Positions 1 through 6,664 of a stretch of 8,888 nt of DNA are shown in pieces. The notes under the pieces are model-generated. The model ran no database searches, was not told where the DNA came from, and saw only the letters and a list, made by a program, of their open reading frames with translations. A program made the position numbers and the translations under genes. Positions within the stretch are counted from its first letter, which is position 1; every line of letters begins with the position of its first letter. This DNA comes from Enterocloster bolteae (GTDB taxonomy: Bacteria; Bacillota_A; Clostridia; Lachnospirales; Lachnospiraceae), in contig JAETTS010000084.1 in the NCBI GenBank assembly GCA_021769025.1, forward strand, positions 1-8,888, in the 5' to 3' direction.

Positions 1-180
<180 letters not shown>

Positions 181-297
181 TAAGATTCTTTTCTTCTTAC
201 TCTTCTTTTATAAACGTAACTATTTTGAAATTCCGCAACTGTCCGGCTATCCTGGATCGCTGCAGAATCTTCACGGCACTTGGTCTTATTCCTTCCC

Positions 298-798
298 CTA
301 TGGAAGATACCGGACATCGTCGGCTCCTCTTGACAATCCTGTAAGACCGGTTCTTGCCAGTTCCAGAATCTCATAATCTCCCAACAGATTGATAAGCGCA
401 TCCAGCTTTGACTGATCTCCCGTCAGCATCACAGTCAGAGACTCTCTTCCCACATCCACGATGGTTGCACGGAAAATCTCCGATATGGCGCTGATAGCCT
501 GTCTCTCACTGGCATTGGCCCGTACCTTGATCATAATCAATTCCCGATATACGGAGTGTCCCGGCTTTAATTCCTTAATATCCCGTACATCCTCCAGCTT
601 CCGAAGCTGCTTCTCGATCTGCTCTAAGATCTCCTGATCTCCGGTGGAAACAACGGTCATACGGGAATACCTCTCATCTGCCGTCACACCTACCGTCAAA
701 CTTTCAATGTTATATCCCCGGCGGCTGAATAGTCCTGCCACACGGCTTAAAACACCGGCAGTATTGTCTACCAGCAATGATAAAACAATTCGATCCAT
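298..798 (-). CDS. ilvN: Acetolactate synthase small (regulatory) subunit
   Basis: The 166-residue product begins MDRIVLSLLVDNTAGVLSRV and ends in GADDVRYLP. Residues 1 to about 75 form an ACT domain with the conserved stretch AGLFSRRGYNIESLTVG, where feedback valine binds in this family. Residues from about 80 on form the C-terminal small-subunit domain (GRESLTVMLTGDQSKLDAL). The protein binds and activates the catalytic IlvB subunit of acetohydroxyacid synthase, the first step of branched-chain amino acid synthesis. The frame stays open upstream to an ATG at 846, but that start is rejected. A promoter has its -10 at 837-842, so a transcript starting near 830 could not include it, and the family normally begins at MDRIVLSLL. 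The ribosome binding site is modest (AGCAGGCG). ilvC follows 130 bases downstream. ilvB is not adjacent on the upstream side, where a divergent gene lies. Confidence 0.95.
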   Translation of the reverse strand: MDRIVLSLLVDNTAGVLSRVAGLFSRRGYNIESLTVGVTADERYSRMTVVSTGDQEILEQIEKQLRKLEDVRDIKELKPGHSVYRELIMIKVRANASERQAISAISEIFRATIVDVGRESLTVMLTGDQSKLDALINLLGDYEILELARTGLTGLSRGADDVRYLP

Positions 799-836
799 AC
801 TTACGCCTGCTTTCTTTCTATATATAAGTAGTTTTA

Positions 837-865
837 ATCTTATCAATCCAGGCTCTGTTTGTCAA
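837..865 (-). promoter_or_regulatory. Sigma-A-type promoter of ilvN
   Basis: The minus strand shows a perfect -35 TTGACA (860-865), a 17-base spacer, and a -10 TAAGAT (837-842, 4 of 6 consensus). Transcription would start near 830, leaving a leader of about 30 bases before the ATG at 798. That is too short for a T-box or a peptide attenuator. The position also rules out the longer ilvN start at 846. Confidence 0.75.
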
Positions 866-945
866 CTATATAATCGGAATAGATATCATAAATTTGAGTT
901 ATAAAAAGCGTATAACATTCTACCAAAATGTACAAATATTATCTA

Positions 946-974
946 TGGAAGAAATTTGCTTTCTATGTTAGAAT
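946..974 (+). promoter_or_regulatory. Probable extended -10 promoter for the oxidoreductase-acyltransferase unit
   Basis: TGTTAGAAT at 966-974 is an extended -10 element (TG, one base, then TAGAAT, 5 of 6 consensus). A weak -35 (TGGAAG, 946-951) lies 17 bases upstream. Transcription would start near 981, which excludes the in-frame ATG at 928 and supports the start at 1021. It is read divergently from the ilvN promoter about 80 bases away. Confidence 0.5.
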
Positions 975-1006
975 GAAGAAAATGTTGTTGTATAAATGTG
1001 ATACAC

Positions 1007-1013
1007 AGGAGGT
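1007..1013 (+). promoter_or_regulatory. Ribosome binding site deciding the start at 1021
   Basis: A consensus AGGAGGT sits 7 bases before the ATG at 1021. It selects MALHVMDEANRC as the N-terminus over the upstream in-frame ATGs at 928 and between 970 and 985. Confidence 0.85.
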
Positions 1014-1020
1014 ACAGATT

Positions 1021-2256
1021 ATGGCACTACATGTTATGGATGAGGCCAACCGCTGCCTGGGCTGCAAAGTTCCCCAGTGTCAGAAGGGATGCCCCATCAA
1101 TACCCCTATTCCAGAGATTATCAAACTCCTAAAGGATAACAAATTAGACCAGGCAGGCAGGATGTTATTTGAGAATAATCCATTGACCACAGTGTGCAGC
1201 CTGGTGTGTAACCATGAGAATCAGTGCGAGGGACACTGTGTTCTGGGGAAAAAAGGCGCACCGGTTCATTTTTCTACCATTGAGAATTATATTTCCACCA
1301 CCTATGCCAATAAGATGGTGAAAGGGCCCATGCCTTCCAATGGGATGAAGGTGGCCATCATCGGCTCCGGCCCTGCCGGAATCACCATCGCCATTATTCT
1401 GGCCAGATACGGCTATGATGTGACGATTTTTGAGGGCAAGGACAAGTTAGGCGGTGTGCTCCGTTACGGTATTCCGGAATTTCGTCTTCCCAAGTCGGTT
1501 CTGGACGATATCAAATACCGGCATATCGATATGAAAGGAATCAAATTCCGGCCCAACACCCATATCGGCGGTTCCATCGGTGTGGATGATTTGTTCCGGG
1601 ATGGTTATAAAGCGATTTTCGTAGGCACAGGGGTATGGAAACCCAATGCCCTCCATATCAAAGGAGAGACTTTGGGGCATGTTCATTTTGGAATCAATTA
1701 TTTAAATAATCCAGACAGTTATAATCTGGGAGAACGGGTCATCGTCATCGGTGCCGGCAATGCCGCCATGGATGTGGCCAGAACCGCTGTCCGCAAAGGA
1801 GCACGGTATCTTACCTGCTTTTCTCTTACCAAAAAGGTGGCCGCAAGCCAGCATGAATTCAGCTATGCACAGCTGGAGGGTGTTGAGTTTGAATACAACA
1901 AGGCTCCTGTGGAAATCACAGATGAAGGAGTGATTTTTAAGGATGTGACGGAAGAGGAAGACGGAACGCTTACGGATGTGCCGGATTCCAATAAACTGTA
2001 CCCTGCCGACAGTGTCATCATCTCCATCAGCCAGGGACCCCAGAACCGGATCGTCAACACCACCGAAGGCCTGGCGGCCAACAGCCGAGGGCTTTTAGTC
2101 GCCGATGAGACAGGCCATACCACCCGGCCAGGCATCTTCGCCTCCGGCGATGTGGTAAACGGAGCCCGGACCGTTGTGGAGGCAGTGGCCCACTCAAAGA
2201 TCGTGGCCGAATCCATGCACCAGTATATGCAGAGCCTGCCAAAGGATGAGGAGTAA
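1021..2256 (+). CDS. NAD(P)-dependent FAD/iron-sulfur oxidoreductase, GltD/PreT family
   Basis: This 411-residue cytoplasmic protein has the layout of the glutamate synthase small subunit family. The N-terminal part carries two cysteine groups (C12, C15, C20, C24 and C59, C63, C69, C73), the pattern that holds two [4Fe-4S] clusters. An FAD-binding GSGPAG follows at residues 115-120, then a second Rossmann motif GAGNAAMD at 244-251 for NAD(P)H, and a C-terminal FAD motif GIFASGDVV at about 371-379. Members pass electrons between NAD(P)H and a partner subunit: GltB for glutamate synthesis, PreA for pyrimidine reduction, or a ferredoxin-linked partner as in NfnB. None of these partners is in the window, so the substrate cannot be assigned. 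Automatic labels such as glutamate synthase small subunit would go beyond what is seen. The gene leads a two-gene unit with the acyltransferase. Confidence 0.9.
   Translation: MALHVMDEANRCLGCKVPQCQKGCPINTPIPEIIKLLKDNKLDQAGRMLFENNPLTTVCSLVCNHENQCEGHCVLGKKGAPVHFSTIENYISTTYANKMVKGPMPSNGMKVAIIGSGPAGITIAIILARYGYDVTIFEGKDKLGGVLRYGIPEFRLPKSVLDDIKYRHIDMKGIKFRPNTHIGGSIGVDDLFRDGYKAIFVGTGVWKPNALHIKGETLGHVHFGINYLNNPDSYNLGERVIVIGAGNAAMDVARTAVRKGARYLTCFSLTKKVAASQHEFSYAQLEGVEFEYNKAPVEITDEGVIFKDVTEEEDGTLTDVPDSNKLYPADSVIISISQGPQNRIVNTTEGLAANSRGLLVADETGHTTRPGIFASGDVVNGARTVVEAVAHSKIVAESMHQYMQSLPKDEE
2248..2253 (+). promoter_or_regulatory. Ribosome binding site of the TTG-started acyltransferase, inside the upstream gene
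   Basis: GAGGAG in the last codons before the TAA at 2254-2256 lies 9 bases ahead of the TTG at 2263. The placement suggests translational coupling of the two genes. Confidence 0.65.
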
Positions 2257-2262
2257 GACAAA

Positions 2263-3294
2263 TTGAAGCGGATTGATATCATCCAGCTTCTCCGCTTGTT
2301 AGGCGCATTGTATGTGATTATCTATCATTCGGGGATTGCAGGAGAATTCGGATATTTCGGTGTGGAATTGTTCAGCTTTGTAAGCGGCTATATTATCATC
2401 TATTCCACCCAGCCGGAACAGTCAAAGAAGGGATTTCTGTTAAAGAGAGGCATTCGTATTCTGCCTCTCTATTGGCTTGCCACCCTTTTTTATTATGGCA
2501 TCATCTGCCTTCGGCCTTCCCTGTCCATCATGAGCCAGGCCAGGCCGGAATATCTGGTCAAATCCATGCTGTTTATTCCTTTTATAAACGATGCCGGCTT
2601 CGACACGCCTATCCTGGGAGCCGGGTGGACTTTGAACTATGAGGTTATGTTTTATCTCCTGTTCTTCGGGTCGATGATCCTCTCCCACCGTTACCGTGCC
2701 GCCATCGCCGTGGGACTCTCCTGCCTTTTGGTAGTGGCCGGGCACTTGCTTCCTGGCAGCTTGCTTCCCGGGGAAAGCTTTTATCTGCAGTATTATGCCA
2801 ACTCATTTCTTCTTGAGTTTTCCATGGGGATTCTGTCCTTTTACCTGATCCGCTATCTCCATGGGCTGCAAGGATGGAAAAGCCGTCCATGGCTTCCCGG
2901 ACTGTGTCTGGCTGTGGCTGCCTGTCTGTTTCTGTGGATGATTCCCTTTGGAGGAAGAATCCACGGCGTGCCCCGCTTCCTTTATCCGGGGATTCCTATG
3001 TTCCTGTTTTTCTGCTCCCTCCTCCTGGCATGGAAAGACCGGGTATTTCCCCGGCCTCTGGTGGAGCTTGGCAATATGTCCTACTCCATCTATCTGGTTG
3101 AATATTTTACCACGGCCCTCTTCAAACTGGCTGCCGGGTCCTTAAGCCCTGTACCCAAGAGCCTGGCGTTTTTTGCCATGGTTCTTGTGACGTTTGGGTG
3201 TTCCTATGTGTCCTATGTGGTGGTGGAGAAGAGGGTTACCGCATTTTTGAAGAAATCTCTTTTTTTGCCTACCCCTTCAGTCCGGTCGAGCTGA
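2263..3294 (+). CDS. Integral membrane acyltransferase, acyltransferase-3 family
   Basis: The product has 343 residues, starts at TTG, and is very hydrophobic with roughly nine or ten membrane segments. Family hallmarks appear in order: R11 and H22 in the first helix (LGALYVIIYHSG), FGVELFSFVSGY near residues 33-43, the basic loop LKRGIRILPLYW at about 60-71, W122-T-L-N-Y-E127 with FY, and the late LGNMSYSIYL segment at 269-278. Such proteins move acyl groups, commonly acetyl, across the membrane onto surface sugars, peptidoglycan or exopolysaccharide (OafA/ExoZ type). The acceptor cannot be told from the sequence. The late motif usually ends in histidine, but here it is glutamate (E280). No glycan synthesis genes are nearby. 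It follows the oxidoreductase gene by 6 bases, and its last 26 bases overlap the oppositely read permease gene. Confidence 0.88.
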   Translation: MKRIDIIQLLRLLGALYVIIYHSGIAGEFGYFGVELFSFVSGYIIIYSTQPEQSKKGFLLKRGIRILPLYWLATLFYYGIICLRPSLSIMSQARPEYLVKSMLFIPFINDAGFDTPILGAGWTLNYEVMFYLLFFGSMILSHRYRAAIAVGLSCLLVVAGHLLPGSLLPGESFYLQYYANSFLLEFSMGILSFYLIRYLHGLQGWKSRPWLPGLCLAVAACLFLWMIPFGGRIHGVPRFLYPGIPMFLFFCSLLLAWKDRVFPRPLVELGNMSYSIYLVEYFTTALFKLAAGSLSPVPKSLAFFAMVLVTFGCSYVSYVVVEKRVTAFLKKSLFLPTPSVRSS

Positions 3295-4117
3295 TTCCCT
3301 CCACCAGATATTTCTGGAAAAATACAAATACAAGAAAAACCGGAATCAGCGAGAGAATGGACATGGCAAACATGGCGCCCCAGTCGGAACTGGAAGACGG
3401 GTCACAGAACAGTTTCAGCGCCAGGGCGATAGTATACTGTCCAGGTTTATTCAAATACAGAAGGGCGCTCATAAAATCATCCCATTTTCCAATAAAGGCG
3501 AAGATGCCGTTGGTTACCATGGCTGGCACAATAAGGGGAAATATGATCCGTCGGAAAATACCCCAGTGAGAACATCCGTCAATTTTCGCGGCTTCATCCA
3601 GTTCCCTGGGAATCCCTTTGATAAACTGGACGGTCAGAAAGATACCGAATCCATTTCCAAAGTAACATGGTACAATCAGAGGGAGGAATGTTCCGATCCA
3701 TCGAAACTGATTAAACATAATGTACTGGGGCACCATTAGGACCTGGAACGGAATCATCATAGACAGAAGCATGCAGCTGAACCAGAATCGACTTCCTCTG
3801 AAGGGGATTCTGGCAAACCCATAGGCCACCAGCGTGGAAGAAACCACGATTCCCAGTACGCACAATACGGATACAAAGATGCTGTTTTTGAAAAATACGG
3901 TAAAGCGGATCCCTCCAAACCCTTTCCAACCGTTCACATAGTTATGGAACACAAATTTTTCCGGCAATATTCTGGAAGCTGTCACAAAGATGGTTTCTGT
4001 CTCCTTAAAAGAAGAGAACAACATCCAGATCAGTGGATAGCACATAACAAACGCCAAAAATGCCACGGTTATATGATAGATTCCTTTCATCAGAAACCGT
4101 TTCTTTTTTATTCCCAT
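3269..4117 (-). CDS. Carbohydrate ABC transporter permease, MalG type
   Basis: This 282-residue inner membrane protein has about six membrane helices. The EAA loop that docks onto the ATPase is at residues 175-194 (EAAKIDG then IIFP). The N-terminal segment with CYPLIWMLFSSFKET and the C-terminal ending LVEGISSTGLKG are both classic for MalG/family-1 sugar permeases. It would form a heterodimer with the MalF-type protein encoded just upstream. The ATG at 4117 has a strong AGGAGGAG site (4124-4131) that overlaps the stop codon of the upstream permease, and the gap between the genes is 12 bases. It is the last gene of the operon. Its stop lies inside the end of the convergent acyltransferase gene, and no terminator hairpin is visible just downstream. 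Confidence 0.95.
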   Translation of the reverse strand: MGIKKKRFLMKGIYHITVAFLAFVMCYPLIWMLFSSFKETETIFVTASRILPEKFVFHNYVNGWKGFGGIRFTVFFKNSIFVSVLCVLGIVVSSTLVAYGFARIPFRGSRFWFSCMLLSMMIPFQVLMVPQYIMFNQFRWIGTFLPLIVPCYFGNGFGIFLTVQFIKGIPRELDEAAKIDGCSHWGIFRRIIFPLIVPAMVTNGIFAFIGKWDDFMSALLYLNKPGQYTIALALKLFCDPSSSSDWGAMFAMSILSLIPVFLVFVFFQKYLVEGISSTGLKG

Positions 4118-4129
4118 GAAATGCTCCTC

Positions 4130-5029
4130 CTATTCCTCATATACCCATTTATCCGATGTTTTAAAGATAATCAGGGTTAAAACCCCGATCACCGCGACCA
4201 TCACCCAGGCCATTGCGCTTCCGTATCCCATGTTTCCATAAGTCAGGGACTGACGGTATAAATAGACAGCATAGAATAGTGTAGAATCCAGAGGTTTTCC
4301 GTTAGTGATAATAAAACACTGAGTAAATGCTGTCAACGCGCCGATCACTTGCATAACCAGATTGAAGAATATGGTGGGGCTCAGCATTGGAAGAGTGATC
4401 TTGAAAAAACAGTGTATCCGATTAGCCCCGTCCACCCGTGCGGCCTCATAGAGGCTGGATGGAACCTGCTTTAAGCCTGCCACAAAAATCAGCATAGGGG
4501 ATCCAAACTGCCAGACCGCCAGGATAATCAGCGTCCAGATGGCCGTTTTCTCATTTCCCAGCCAATAGATGTCTCCCGGGAATCCCAGACTCCTTAAAAG
4601 CGCGTTTACCACGCCGTCCCCGGCAAACATCCGTCTCCACAAAACTGCGATGGCCACGCTGCCTCCCACCATAGAAGGCAGATAGTACATAGCCCGGTAC
4701 ACGCTGGTAATCCGGTTAGCTTTCACAAGAAGCATGGCCACCATCAATGCAAACATCAGCTTTAAGGGAACCGAAGCCAATGTAAAGAATAAGGTATTGT
4801 AAAGGGTCTTATAGATCAGAGGATCTTTTAAAAACAATTGCTTATAGTTTTCTATCCCGATGAATTCAGGCGCAGACAGTATGTCATACTCTGTAAAAGA
4901 AAGGACAAGGGAAGCCAGCATAGGGAATACGGTAAACACCAAAAATCCTATGATAAATGGCAGTATAAAAAGATAGCCGCTTACATGATCCGAATCCAAT
5001 ATCTGTCTGATTGAACGTTTTCCTTTCAC
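4130..5029 (-). CDS. Carbohydrate ABC transporter permease, MalF type
   Basis: This membrane permease has about six helices and the EAA loop EAARVDGANRIHCFFKITLP at residues 195-214 (counting from the GTG start). The opening segment GYLFILPFIIGFLVFTVFPM and the LSFTEYD and NYKQLF stretches are typical of MalF/UgpA-type sugar permeases. I chose the GTG at 5029 (299 residues) because GGAGGG lies exactly 7 bases before it. The ATG at 5044 would give 304 residues but has only a poor ribosome binding site and would put that GGAGGG inside its own codons. Both choices leave the membrane part unchanged. The gene follows the binding protein by 62 bases and precedes the MalG-type permease by 12. Together they form the membrane channel of a sugar importer. 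Confidence 0.93.
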   Translation of the reverse strand: MKGKRSIRQILDSDHVSGYLFILPFIIGFLVFTVFPMLASLVLSFTEYDILSAPEFIGIENYKQLFLKDPLIYKTLYNTLFFTLASVPLKLMFALMVAMLLVKANRITSVYRAMYYLPSMVGGSVAIAVLWRRMFAGDGVVNALLRSLGFPGDIYWLGNEKTAIWTLIILAVWQFGSPMLIFVAGLKQVPSSLYEAARVDGANRIHCFFKITLPMLSPTIFFNLVMQVIGALTAFTQCFIITNGKPLDSTLFYAVYLYRQSLTYGNMGYGSAMAWVMVAVIGVLTLIIFKTSDKWVYEE

Positions 5030-5036
5030 AATTCTT

Positions 5037-5042
5037 CCCTCC
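5037..5042 (-). promoter_or_regulatory. Ribosome binding site favouring the GTG start of the MalF-type permease
   Basis: Read on the minus strand this is GGAGGG, 7 bases before the GTG at 5029. Upstream of the competing ATG at 5044 only a weak GAGAG is seen. Confidence 0.6.
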
Positions 5043-5091
5043 ATCTTTTACTCTCAATACACCCACAGCATCTCTATGAGTTTCATCCTAT

Positions 5092-6423
5092 CTATTTAGC
5101 CAGCATCTCATTGGCCTGGTTATAAAACTGGTCTCCTGCCTCCTGGGGAGTCATTTTCCCATACCCGACCTGTTCCAACAGGGATTTTAACAGATCCTCT
5201 ATCTGGGGAGTGGCTGCTGGGCTGAGAATGTCGTTGCTGCTGCAATATTTTGGAACCTCAATCATAAAGTCAAACATCAGCTTCTGAAATTCCTTGGCAT
5301 CTTTCCCCATTTCTTTCACCACATTCTGGGACACTGGAACCCCCCGTTCTGCATCCAAAATCCGATTTGCTTCAACGGAATTCATGAAATAGTTTAAGAA
5401 ATCCGCACATACCTCTGGGTATTGGGTTTTTGCGCTGACATTAAATAGCGTTGCGGCCCTTATATAATTACATGGCACAACATCGTCTTCCCCTGTAGGA
5501 AACGATACCATTTCTATAGTTTTTCCCGCTGCCCCCATGGCATCCCACTGGGGCTGCCCGTTGGAAAATCCAAAATCATTCCAGCACACCCCGTCGATCA
5601 TAGGCCTTTGCTCGATTGCCGAGACATCCCGTTCCACATAGATTTCCGGGCTTACAATGTATCCCTTATCCAATCCATCCCGATACCGGCTGAAATACTC
5701 CACAACCGGAGAGGAATCTGGAAATCCCAGCGTTGTCCCGTCTTCACTGTACATTTGATATCCTTTTCCCCTCACAAGAAGTAAAAGCGCAGTAGCGGAA
5801 TCGCCGCTGTCAAAAGACATCTTGACGCCGGTTTTCTCATAGATGATGTTGGCAGCCTCTGCCAGCTGGCTCCAGGGCATAGCATCCCGAATCTCAACCC
5901 CTGCCTGCTTGGTGATGGCAGGGTCATACATCATAACCGGTGCATTACTGCCAAGGACAATTCCATAGTTTTCCCCGTCAAATTCCGTAGCGGAAACAAT
6001 ACTTTCCGGCACATCGCTGAAATCCAGAACTCCACTCTCGATATACGGATTCAACCCAAGCATCAGCCCCTTGTCTGCAAATTCTTTCAGATGTTCCCTT
6101 ACATTCTGATAGATATCTGGCATGGTCCCCCCTGCCGCCATAACAGACAGCTTGTCAAAATAGCCACTATAGTCTGAAAACTCCACCTGGATTTCCACAT
6201 CTGGATGCTCTTTCATATACATCTCGCAAACCTTTGTGGTCTTATCCGCCCGATCCTGGCTCCCCCACCAGGCGACGCGGATTACTTTCTTTTCTGTCTG
6301 TACCTTCCCATTGTCCGTAGTAGCCGCCGGCGGTTCCGCTGTCTTTTTCCCTCCACATCCTGCGGTTGTCCCTATTGCAAGTGCTATGGCAAGGGCCAGG
6401 CTCATCACTTTTCTTCTTTTCAT
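5092..6423 (-). CDS. Extracellular solute-binding lipoprotein of a carbohydrate ABC importer
   Basis: The 443-residue product starts with a lipoprotein signal (MKRRKVMSLALAIALAIG) ending at TAGC with the lipidated cysteine at residue 23. The -3 position is Thr rather than the usual Leu, so the lipobox is slightly off. A short Ala/Thr/Lys-rich linker (about 24-46) leads into the family-1 binding protein fold. It opens with VIRVAWWGSQ at 47-56 and has the GGTMPDIYQ motif at 98-106. The protein would sit on the outer face of the membrane and deliver a sugar or oligosaccharide to the two downstream permeases. The specific ligand cannot be read from the sequence. The ATG at 6423 is preceded by AAGGAGGGG. 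It is the first gene of the operon and faces the two-component system genes across a 248-base control region. Confidence 0.95.
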   Translation of the reverse strand: MKRRKVMSLALAIALAIGTTAGCGGKKTAEPPAATTDNGKVQTEKKVIRVAWWGSQDRADKTTKVCEMYMKEHPDVEIQVEFSDYSGYFDKLSVMAAGGTMPDIYQNVREHLKEFADKGLMLGLNPYIESGVLDFSDVPESIVSATEFDGENYGIVLGSNAPVMMYDPAITKQAGVEIRDAMPWSQLAEAANIIYEKTGVKMSFDSGDSATALLLLVRGKGYQMYSEDGTTLGFPDSSPVVEYFSRYRDGLDKGYIVSPEIYVERDVSAIEQRPMIDGVCWNDFGFSNGQPQWDAMGAAGKTIEMVSFPTGEDDVVPCNYIRAATLFNVSAKTQYPEVCADFLNYFMNSVEANRILDAERGVPVSQNVVKEMGKDAKEFQKLMFDFMIEVPKYCSSNDILSPAATPQIEDLLKSLLEQVGYGKMTPQEAGDQFYNQANEMLAK

Positions 6424-6428
6424 TGCAA

Positions 6429-6437
6429 CCCCTCCTT
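6429..6437 (-). promoter_or_regulatory. Ribosome binding site of the solute-binding protein gene
   Basis: On the minus strand AAGGAGGGG precedes the ATG at 6423. This strong site fits the high expression expected of a binding protein. Confidence 0.8.
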
Positions 6438-6460
6438 ATGATGTATTTGTTATGGCTTTT

Positions 6461-6489
6461 ATTTTACTATTTTCTGCAGAAAATGAAAT
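6461..6489 (-). promoter_or_regulatory. Tentative promoter of the sugar transporter operon
   Basis: On the minus strand TAAAAT (6461-6466) matches the -10 consensus in 5 of 6 positions. The expected -35 position (about 6484-6489, ATTTCA) is poor, which would fit a promoter that needs an activator. The palindrome at 6469-6484 would fill the spacer. The leader would be about 30 bases. Confidence 0.4.
6469..6484. repeat. Perfect 16-bp palindrome, candidate operator
   Basis: ATTTTCTGCAGAAAAT reads the same on both strands and lies just upstream of the tentative -10 of the transporter operon. It contains two CAGAAAA half-sites back to back. It does not match a CcpA cre site. It resembles a CodY box (AATTTTCWGAAAATT) only partly, because the half-sites are spaced differently. 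Confidence 0.6.
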
Positions 6490-6512
6490 CTAAAAACATG
6501 GCTTGCTATCAT

Positions 6513-6532
6513 CAGAAAAATGTTTTTTTCTG
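6513..6532. repeat. Inverted repeat CAGAAAAA-n4-TTTTTCTG
   Basis: Eight-base arms (6513-6520 and 6525-6532) are separated by TGTT. They carry the same CAGAAAA half-site as the palindrome at 6469-6484, but in the opposite (facing) arrangement. A terminator is unlikely because the stem is AT-rich and no gene ends here. Confidence 0.5.
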
Positions 6533-6542
6533 TCCCCCGTAT

Positions 6543-6573
6543 AAAAAAGTGACCTGATAATATGAAAAAAGTG
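6543..6573 (+). repeat. Direct repeat AAAAAAGTG spaced 22 bp, possible activator site
   Basis: AAAAAAGTG occurs at 6543-6551 and again at 6565-6573. The start-to-start distance of 22 bp is about two helical turns. Tandem direct sites two turns apart are the usual target shape of AraC-type DNA-binding domains, which YesN-type regulators carry. The A-rich composition means chance similarity is possible. Confidence 0.4.
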
Positions 6574-6601
6574 TCTATTTTATCCAGGAGCCTATATGTT
6601 A

Positions 6602-6630
6602 TTGCAAACCAGCCATTCATAGACTACAAT
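6602..6630 (+). promoter_or_regulatory. Sigma-A-type promoter of the two-component system genes
   Basis: The -35 TTGCAA (6602-6607, 4 of 6), a 17-base spacer and the -10 TACAAT (6625-6630, 5 of 6) are well placed. Transcription would start near 6637, giving a leader of about 35 bases before the kinase start at 6672. Confidence 0.7.
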
Positions 6631-6657
6631 GGAATCAGACACTCATAACCTGTTTAT

Positions 6658-6664
6658 AAGAGGG
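6658..6664 (+). promoter_or_regulatory. Ribosome binding site deciding the kinase start
   Basis: AAGAGGG ends 7 bases before the ATG at 6672 but only 1 base before the in-frame ATG at 6666. The downstream start is therefore preferred. Confidence 0.65.

Noticed and set aside
989..1005. TGTAT-n7-ATACA inverted repeat before the oxidoreductase ribosome binding site
   Set aside because: Five-base AT-rich arms are expected by chance at this composition and do not extend.
1863..2282. 139-codon open frame on the minus strand inside the oxidoreductase gene
   Set aside because: It is antisense to a well-conserved gene, its Ser/Thr-rich translation matches no family I know, and no ribosome binding site is evident. 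It is a shadow of codon bias.
2440..2890. Overlapping minus-strand open frames inside the acyltransferase gene
   Set aside because: Their translations are low-complexity, charged and repetitive, while the plus-strand frame carries all the acyltransferase motifs.
3302..3315. Small inverted repeat CCAGA-tatt-TCTGG as a terminator after the acyltransferase gene
   Set aside because: The stem is only 5 bp, is followed by A residues rather than T on the plus strand, and lies within the permease coding sequence.
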